A DNA stretch of 64,000 nt. It comes from Salarias fasciatus. Taxonomy: Eukaryota > Chordata > Actinopteri > Blenniiformes > Blenniidae. How positions within the stretch are numbered: the stretch's first letter is position 1; each line of letters starts with the position of its first letter. Location: assembly GCF_902148845.1 (NCBI RefSeq), contig NW_021941230.1, positions 11,692,783 through 11,756,782 on the forward strand, written 5' to 3'. The notes beneath the pieces were generated by a model that was not told the origin of the DNA, searched no databases, and saw only the letters and a list, made by a program, of their open reading frames with translations. The translations under genes were made by a program, and so were the position numbers. Shown here piece by piece: positions 56,701 to 64,000 of this stretch.

Positions 56701-58569
56701 GCAAAAACCAGACGTCGCTTTCATGAATTCAACGAGTGCCTTTCTTCATTGCACCTTTCTAATATTGACATAGACGTTTCACTTCTGCTTCCGTCCGGGA
56801 TGGAGGAACTTTTCAAAAAGGGTCACTGGGTGCACTAGTGGGGTCGCATCTGCCACAGAGATGGTTATGTAGATCTGGACGGCCGACCGGACGGAGGTTT
56901 CCCCTCCTATCAGCCATCCATCTCCACCTGGAAATTACCATCAACAGGAACCCCGGACCTCTCGGCCCACCGGTTTGATACCTGAACCAGCAGGCAGAGA
57001 GCAGTCGCCTCGTGCTTTCTGCTCCCTGGCGTCCGTAAACAAAGTGTCAGGTGTCCCATCCCTTCAAGAACGGCGGCATAGTGGTGTCTGAAGCCTGCAA
57101 TTACAATAATTCTCCCAAAAGCACTAAAAACCAAACAAAGGTGTGCTTTTTTTCATTAGGAACTGAACAGCAGGTGGCAGCAAGCCCCACAGAAACACAG
57201 AACAGTCAAAACTAACTGGCTAATGAAGCAGCATTAGCATGAAACCAAATTGTGAGAGAAGCAGGGGTAGAAAAGATAAAATTCAGTGTTAGTATGCCAG
57301 AACAGAAACTAAGAGAAACGCTGGGTGGACTGTTGTGTAATTCAAAGATTAACAGTAAGTGGAGTTTCACAGAATGATCATGAGAGATTATTGACAGGCC
57401 AGTTCACTAAAATTAGTGTTGAAACTGTGCACGTTGATATTGTGGTGACAATAAATAAGCAGTACTCGGTGGGGAATTTGCATTTTTCTGAGGTGGGAAT
57501 TCCGAGAACGTGAGTAAACTGGAACGCCGCCTCAGCTGGGATCGGTTCGAGCCTGAAGGCCGCCCTCAGCCGGTGACTTCGTCCTAATCCGACGGGAACA
57601 AAGAGGGGCTCTTTCATCACGGCCCCCATCACTCCTTCAGCCCTCATTACCTGAGATTCAGGCCTAATTAGACGAGCACAGAGACGATTATGGAGGCTTT
57701 AATAACCATCACAGCCAAAGCAGATTAGGTGGGAACGGCGAAGATATTACATATTTCAGAGCAGGTGGAGGGCTGATGGAGGCCAGGTACGCAGAAAGGT
57801 CAACGGTCTGGATTTAAACTGTTCTTCAGTAAAAATCTCTCAATGAAACAGAATACAGATAAGGGGGCGAAACTTGACAAACTGCCTCTGATGTTGTATT
57901 TCTGACTTTTAATCAAATATTACGCTGTCAGCTGTTTGGCAGCGTCTTTTCTGCCAGTCATGTTTGACGTTTCCATTTTTGCAAGTGATTTTAGCTGTTT
58001 TACATTTTTGAAGCCATTTAAAAACATTTCTTTGACATTTAAAAACTTTTTTTTTTTTTTTTTGCTGTTTTAGAACTTCATATTCTTAAAAAAACTATTT
58101 TAACAAATTTATTGGTTTATCCGTTTTATTTACTGCTTAAAAATAAACACTTCTTCTCAAAGGAATGTCTTAACATTTCAACCTATTTTTTTTCTGAATT
58201 TTGTCACTTTAGGAAAATTTTTTTTTTTAATGTTTTCATTAATTTGGGGTAATTTGACTTTATATTTAAAGTTTTATAAAACAGTCTGGTCATTGAAGAA
58301 ACCCGAGGTGGAGCCGGCGGAGGTGGTTTGATTGGGGTGATATGATCAGATATGAAATCATCGGTAATGTGAGACCTGCACTGAGGTGTGCTCTCATGGG
58401 AACCACAGTGTTTGCTGACTCTCACCCACATGTGCAGGGAGCAGGTGAAAACACCTCCACACGTCTATCTTCTACCCATCGCTCACTCGTTCTCTCCCTC
58501 CGCTGAGAAGAGCCACCGGAGGTTTAGTTCTGGATTATTTTCTTATTCTTTAACTTCCACTTCCCGGGG
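56701..58569. other. Spacer between claudins A and B
   Basis: AT-rich; T-runs around 58050 and 58220. No coding or repeat element recognised. Confidence 0.5.
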
Positions 58570-59735
58570 ATGAAGATCCGAGTGATCCAGATCTGGGGCT
58601 TCCTGATGACGGTGCTGGGCTGGATCTTCGTGGCTTGCACCATGGCCATGGAGGGCTGGAAGATCACCTCCATCGGGGGCATGGGCGGCTCGTCCATCAT
58701 CAAGGTGGCGTGGTACTGGTCCAGCCTGTGGAGGTCCTGCTTCACAGACTCCACGGCCGTCAGTAACTGCTACGACTACCCCGTGCTCTGGTCCGTGGAG
58801 GGTAAGTTCTCGCCTCCTGGTGCAATTCGGACCGCGTCCGCTCCGCCTGAGGCTCTTCATGTCCCTCTGGGCTGCAGGACACATCCAGATCGTGCGCGGC
58901 CTGCTGATGGCGGCGCTCTCCCTGGGCATGCTGGGCTTCGTGCTCAGCCTGCTGGGCATGGAGTGCACCTTCATCGGGGGGAAAGACCCGTCCAAGTACA
59001 GGAAGATCTACGCTGGGGGGTGGTGCCACATCGTCAGCGGTAAATGTCGACTCTTCACACCAGGAAGGTCAACAAAAACCAGCATCATGTCACGTGTCTG
59101 ACATTCGCTGTGCACAACGTGGCTTTAGCTTTCCTGCTAAAAAACACAAGTTTATCCTCACTTTCTTTATTTAGGATCTGTTGTCAAAGTGATTTTTTTT
59201 TTTCTTTAATAACGTGCAATATGAAATCTTCTGTCTTCCCAGCATTAATAACTTCTGAAAACTTAAGGTTTAGCTTTGATGCTAATGCTAGTTTGCTCGG
59301 AAGAGGAATCAGTTTCTTTCTCGCCGTTAGATCTCTTTGATATACCGTCTTTAAGCACTGTGATCCACAGGAAGAAGCACAGTAACTTCATCCTGTTACA
59401 GGTTTGCTGTCCACATGTGGGTACGCCGTTTACGCACAGCATGTCTCAGTAGAATATTTCACCCCCGACTTCGACGGACTCACGTGAGTAAACGCCGGTC
59501 GCTTCCCCTGGTTTCTGCAGAAGTCCCCCGGGACAGGGTTCAAACCTGCCGCCCTCACAGGTACGACCTGGGCACGCCGCTCTTCCTGGGCTGGGTGGGC
59601 TCGGCCTTCCAATCCACCGGCGGGTTCTTCTATCTGTGGTCGGTGTGCACGCCGCTCTGCGGGGGCCAGACCACGTGAGTCCACTGGAATCGTCTCTTTG
59701 AACTTTCAACGTTTTCAAAAAGTCTTCTTAACCCG

Positions 59736-59786
<51 letters not shown>

Positions 59787-60185
59787 AGGGTGATCAACAT
59801 CAGAGAGCTGCAAGACCCCGAACAGAGCAAGTCCACCACAGCTCTGTCGGCCGTGTCGGAGATCACATCGAAGACCAAACTCTCCTCCGTCTCCGAGCTG
59901 TCGTCTCGCTCCGACCGCTCCGACGTATCGGACATCTCCTCGAAGACGGGGCGCACATCCAAGTCGGGTCGCTCTTCCAAGAGTGGACGGACCGCCAGAT
60001 CAGCGAGGTCTGCAGGGTCCACGTCTGAATCGGGGTCCGAGTCGCAGTCCGCGCTCTCCTCCAGCGTTTCCACCTTGTCGGATCTGAGGAGCGGCGGCGG
60101 CGGCGGCAGCAGTCGGACGGTGTCGTCACTGTCGGGCAGCTCCAGGAGTGAAACCACTCCCTTCATCAAAAACTCCTACATCTAA
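58570..60185 (+). CDS. Claudin-10-like protein with long Ser-rich tail, tandem gene B
   Basis: Five exons: 58570-58801, 58878-59039, 59402-59483, 59561-59674, 59789-60185, predicting 328 residues. The first extracellular loop has WKITSIGGMGGSSI, then a WYWSSLW motif and two Cys. Exon lengths 162 and 82 for exons 2 and 3 equal those of gene A, showing common descent. The last exon encodes a tail of about 130 residues, dominated by Ser with Arg, Lys, Thr and Asp (for example SKTGRTSKSGRSSKSGRT), ending NSYI; ordinary claudin tails are 25-45 residues. The ending is PDZ-ligand-like. The final intron ends in a (CT)n array against the acceptor. AATAAA follows 130 bp after the stop. Pore selectivity is not deducible with certainty. 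Confidence 0.9.
59739..59784 (+). repeat. (CT)n microsatellite serving as polypyrimidine tract
   Basis: About 23 CT units immediately followed by TCAG at the acceptor of the last exon of claudin B (exon start 59789). Confidence 0.95.
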
Positions 60186-60313
60186 ACATTTATTTTGAAA
60201 TTTGCCTTTACACTGTTTTGATTGAAAGTGTTTTTTGTTTCTTGAATGTGTTTAAACTGGACCTCAAACCAATGCCTCATCAAATGCCAGCACCTGGTCA
60301 CCTTTTAACAGCA

Positions 60314-60319
60314 AATAAA
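60314..60319 (+). terminator. Claudin B polyadenylation signal
   Basis: AATAAA 130 bp after the stop and 167 bp before the start codon of claudin C. Confidence 0.75.
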
Positions 60320-60485
60320 AGTCCGCCTGTTGACTGTAAACAGCGTCTGCTTCGTCATTCTTCAAACTTCCACTCACAGACTCACGCTCTGCCGTCTGTT
60401 TTCTTGACTCACATGTGGAATACTTTCTTCACAAAGAAAGAAACAGTTCACTGTTTTACCACTCCAGACGGAGCAGGTCGACGCC

Positions 60486-61923
60486 ATGTGGACGGGTCCG
60501 GCTCAGATTGTGGGTCTGCTGCTCTACATAGTGGACTGGGGCTTGGTGGGCTGCACCCTCGGCATGGACCGCTGGAGGCAAGGCAATGTTTCTAAGTGTC
60601 TTTTTGTTCCCAAGTAAACTATTATTATTATAGCAACTAATCACAACTATGAGAAGTGAACTTTTTGGGGGGGAAATGGTGGTGATACTTTTAGCAGCTT
60701 GTTGAAAATCAATAACGTGGGGATTTAAGCTGATCTGGTTGCACATGATAAATTAAGAGAGATATTTCTGGCTCTTTAGACAAGAGTAAATACTGTGGTT
60801 AGAAGAGTTTATTAGTTTTCTGATTAAGACTGTTTCTTCTTGATGGATTGATCTTGTCATTCCAAGACTTTTTGTGTTCTCTGATAGTTTCGAAATGTCA
60901 TAAACAAAGTCAAAACAGGAAGGTGCATAAATGGAGGAAACACTGAATCCCCACGATGCTTCCTTCATGTGATGCAGGGTGGCCCAGCCAGGGGGTCGGG
61001 GGGGCTCCTCTGTGGTGGCGACGGCCTGGTACTGGTCCGACCTGTGGAGGGACTGCTACGAGGACTCCACTGCTGTGGTGAACTGCGTAGACTTTGGGGT
61101 TCTGTGGACGGTGAAACGTGGGTAAACCGCTGCTCTTGAGCATTAGCCTTAGATATAATCACTGATGATATTGAATTCTGAGGGTGACCTGTGTGTGTTT
61201 TCGCACCGCCAGCCTACGTCCAGGCAGCCAGGGGTCTCCTGCTGACCGGCCTCGTCCTCGGCTTGGTGGGAACCGTGCTCACATTCTTCGGTATGGACTG
61301 CACCCGAATCGGCGGGGACGCAAAAACGAAGCACGGGACTCTATTAGCGGCGTGTGCTTTCCAGCTGGTTGGCTGTGAGTGTGATCCGTGTACCTTGACT
61401 CTCTGACGCCTCTCACCACCCTAATGCTTCGTTTCCCACGTGTCATCGAATTTTTTTTCGCATGCAGGCGTTTCGGCCATGGCTGCCTATTGTTTATACA
61501 TAAGTACAGTGGCCGCGGCGATTTTACACAGCAGAGCAGATCCGTCGGAACTGAGGTACCCCGCGAGTCCAACAGCCCTCATTCTTTAAATAAGAGAACG
61601 TGAGCAACAGGCGCCTCCGCCGTGTCTCTGTTCCCCCCTCAGCTACGAGCTGGGACCACCCCTGTACGTGGGCCTGGTGGGGAGCGTCCTCGTCCTGCTG
61701 GGATGTGGAATTCAATGCGCGGCCGCGCGCAGCGCCAAGCAGCCAAACAGGTTCCTCAACAAAATTCCGCCGTGCGTCCGAGAGGACGGACACAGACTTT
61801 CTGACCGGACTTTCTTCTCACAGGAGAGACGGCCGGAGGACAGGAGGGTCAGAGAAGCTGGACGTGGACGCAAAAAGATGGAGAGCCACTTCGTACAGGA
61901 TGGCTTCAGTTGTGGTTGTTTGA
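60486..61923 (+). CDS. Claudin-10-like protein, tandem gene C, with an extra intron
   Basis: Six exons: 60486-60577, 60978-61117, 61213-61374, 61468-61555, 61643-61750, 61824-61923, predicting 229 residues. Exons 1 and 2 total 232 nt, exactly the size of the single first exon of B and D. So the 400-bp intron 60578-60977 interrupts the first extracellular loop after the conserved Trp. Its donor is GC (GGAG|GCAAGG). Exon 3 is 162 nt as in the paralogues. The loop reads RWR, then VAQPGGRGGSSVVATAWYW, SDLW and two Cys, with several Arg. The last intron is only 73 bp. The predicted C-terminus is VVVV and lacks the usual Tyr-Val. Reading straight through the last intron instead would run past the AATAAA at 61985, which argues for splicing. 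No transcript evidence is available here. Confidence 0.8.
60578..60977 (+). other. Lineage-specific GC-AG intron inside claudin C first loop
   Basis: Donor GC at 60578-60579, acceptor GTGATGCAG ending at 60977. Joining is in phase 2 and restores alignment with the loop of claudin B (GGSS then AWYWS). The exon 1 frame read on without splicing stops within 40 nt. Confidence 0.75.
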
Positions 61924-61984
61924 CCTTCAGAGCTGCTTCAGTCATCTCAACATTAACTCGCCGATTCTGGTCAAAGAGAATTTC

Positions 61985-61990
61985 AATAAA
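61985..61990 (+). terminator. Claudin C polyadenylation signal
   Basis: AATAAA about 60 bp after the predicted stop. Confidence 0.7.
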
Positions 61991-62033
61991 GCAGGACTCA
62001 TGCTTCTTTATACTCCTCATGATTTGTCCTTGA

Positions 62034-62959
62034 AAAACACTTTTAATTCACACTTCATGGAACTGACTGATGCTTTTAATTTGAAAACTTTGATAAATGT
62101 GACAAAAAGTAACATATTTAATCAAAATACAAACTAAGCAAGTCTGAAAAGAAGCACATTAGGGGCACATTTAGCAACGTCTAGTGAAAATACATCCCGT
62201 TAGGTCAACATTTCTGAGCTCTAAGCTTCATTAAATATTTGCCACTTCGTTTGCTTCAGCCGTTTTTCCACAGATTTAATTATAAATTAAGCATCAACGA
62301 TTTATATGTAGTTTCTGTTCTGACTAATTCAGTTTTTCAGTTTCAAGTGTTTGCTCGAAAAATAAGACAAAATTAAAGAACTTGGCTTGCTTGTTGTTTA
62401 GACTCAAACACTGAGCTCTGCAGCTCACCCCAGAAATGCGTCCATCTCCATTCACGGCTCACGGAAAGCACCGATAAACAAGATCAGATTACACCTGTGT
62501 GACAGAACAGAGAACGTGACTTTCATTCCTTATATAACTGTCTCCATGAAGTCTTACAAAAAAAAAAAAACACTTCACGTGCGGTGAATCAGTCATTTAA
62601 AAATATTAAAAACAAACATTTTCACTAAGAAATTTAAGACCAGATTAGTCTACAGTGGCTTTTTAAATGCTGCTTTTTGGGAAAGTGATCGGGTAAATTC
62701 TAAATACAGTCTAACGGACGCCTAAAGATGAATCCTCTTTAAAATATGAGAGTTAAAAATACTCTTTCCAGACTAATTTAGGGTCTGAGGGCGTAAGTTC
62801 AGTGTTTGACCAAAAGCAGAGGGAGGATGAGGGCTGCTGACTGCACAAAACCATCTCCAGATAAGACGAGACGGAGCGACTGCCGCTCCGCCAGCGGCTC
62901 AGTCTCGCTTCCCACGGTTTCCCCTGCCGGCTGCAGCAGGCTGAGGACCGGAGCTCACC
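62034..62959. other. Spacer between claudins C and D
   Basis: AT-rich to about 62780, then GC-rich 5' UTR-like sequence before the ATG of D. No other element seen. Confidence 0.5.
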
Positions 62960-63948
62960 ATGAAGTACCGCACGGTGGTGATGTACCTGGAGATCGGCTG
63001 CTTCGTGTCCTGCCTCTGCGGCTGGATCCTGGTGTGCTCCACGCTGCCCACCGAGTACTGGACCTTCTCCGAGGTGGGCAGCATCGTGCTCACCACGTCC
63101 AACTACTACTCCAACCTGTGGAGGGACTGCATCTCCGACACCACGGGGGTGTCCGACTGCAAGGACTACCCCTCCATGCTGGCACTGCCCGGTAAGACGA
63201 CCAGCGCTTGTGAATACAGGTCGACGGCGGTCGAGGAGTGATTATGTTGGAGAGGGTCAAGGTCTCGATGGGGCTCAGGAAGTGGTTCAGACTGTTAAGT
63301 AGTTTGGATTAAAAGGATGGAGAAGTGTTTAAGACAAGAAATATTGAGGGTTAGGGGGTCAAGAAGGGGGTCCCGACGTTGTGTTTGGTAATTGTGACAC
63401 AGCAAATATCGAAACGGTCAATTGGACAGTTGTCCCCGCTCCTCTGCAGCGTTCCTGCACGCCTGCAGGGCGCTGGCGGTCTGCGCCGTCATCACCGGCT
63501 TCTTCGGAGGCGTCCTCGCCCTGGTGGGGATGAAATGCACCAAAATCGGCGGCTCGGAGATCGCCAACGCCAGGGTGACGTTTGCCGGCGGCCTGACCTA
63601 CCTGGCTTCAGGTAAATCTGCTTCTACCTCCTGTTATTGCTGGAACTTGAAGTTGGTGCTGAGCGTGCGGACCTTTCCGGTAGGATTCTGCGGGATGATC
63701 ACGTACTCCTGGTGGGCCAACAAAGTCATCACGGAGTTCTTGGATCCGAATTTCAGGGCACAGAAGTGAGTCCTCAGAACACTGAGAAGGGATGGAGCTC
63801 GATGTGAAGAAGAGTAGAAACACTTTCTTGGTTGTTTTAGATTTGAACTCGGCGCGGCGGTTTTCGTCGGCTGGGGAGGCTCCATTCTTCTCATCTGCGG
63901 CGGGGCGGTGATGACTTACTTCTCAGGAAAAGAAGGGCTGCCGTCCAG
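62960..63948 (+). CDS. Claudin-10-like protein, tandem gene D, truncated by window end
   Basis: Four exons are visible: 62960-63191, 63450-63611, 63684-63765, 63841-63948. The last ends in phase 2 with a GTGAAC donor, so a final exon lies beyond the window. The first loop, EYWTFSEVGSIVLTTSNYY then SNLWRDC and SDCKDYPSMLAL, is of the 10b type and more acidic than that of A. The second loop has ITEFLDPNFRAQK. Exon sizes 232, 162, 82 and 108 match the other cluster members. About 195 residues are encoded here; the C-terminus and PDZ ligand are not visible. Confidence 0.92.
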
Positions 63949-64000
63949 GTGAACCCCCCCAACTGAACCTCTCCTCTTCCACGTTCCTAAATACTCTCAC

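Noticed and set aside
59630-60169. Minus-strand ORF opposite the claudin B tail
   Set aside because: Mirror of the Ser-rich exon and the (CT)n array; Glu/Arg and Asp/Leu runs are composition artefacts.
61668-62033. Uninterrupted frame at the end of claudin C extending to 62033
   Set aside because: It ignores the phase-2 splice site shared with the paralogues and runs past the AATAAA at 61985.

Overview
The window is vertebrate nuclear DNA, almost certainly from a ray-finned (teleost) fish. Its genes are split by GT-AG introns, it is full of (CA)n/(GT)n, poly-C and poly-A tracts, it carries a hAT-type MITE and Ty3/Gypsy fossils, and its introns are short: the 30-exon abcc4 gene spans only 13.4 kb. 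Seven host genes can be read at protein level. They are pcbp3 (+), lrrc3 (+), abcc4 (-) and four tandem claudin-10-type genes (+), the last cut by the window edge.

Layout. 1-12.5 kb holds no recognisable host gene. It contains two Ty3/Gypsy fossil fragments (RT piece 330-650; LTR plus gag/pol-like remnant 1627-3140), a foldback MITE (4382-4758), a roughly 21/42-bp minisatellite (8187-8495) and microsatellites. 12.6-12.8 kb looks like the GC-rich promoter and non-coding first exon of pcbp3. pcbp3 coding exons run from 18078 to 25744, followed by a probable 4.3-kb 3' UTR ending near the AATAAA at 30051. That UTR contains local duplications. lrrc3 has a GC-rich 5' UTR exon (ending 32698) and one coding exon (34297-35076). 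abcc4 lies tail-to-tail with lrrc3 and reads leftwards from 49316 to 35892; it is intact. Head-to-head with abcc4, after a 4-kb spacer, come the claudins: A (53646-56333), B (58570-60185), C (60486-61923) and D (62960 to beyond 63948).

Gene content. pcbp3 is a triple-KH poly(C)-binding RNA regulator. lrrc3 is a small single-pass leucine-rich-repeat membrane protein. abcc4 (MRP4) is an ATP-driven organic-anion and cyclic-nucleotide exporter. The claudins form paracellular ion pores at tight junctions. The abcc4/claudin-10 head-to-head pair is the arrangement at human 13q32, whereas PCBP3 and LRRC3 both lie at human 21q22.3, so the lrrc3/abcc4 junction joins two blocks that are separate in human.

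The most notable observations are these. Claudin C has an extra intron inside its first extracellular loop: its exons 1+2 sum to 232 nt, the same as the undivided first exon of B and D, and the donor is GC. Claudin A has a second GC-AG intron. Four abcc4 introns end in (TG)n tracts next to the acceptor, like the (TG)mTn of the paralogue CFTR. pcbp3 has a 26-nt poly-C tract 22 nt from one of its own acceptors and a NAGNAG acceptor. Claudin B has a long Ser-rich tail.
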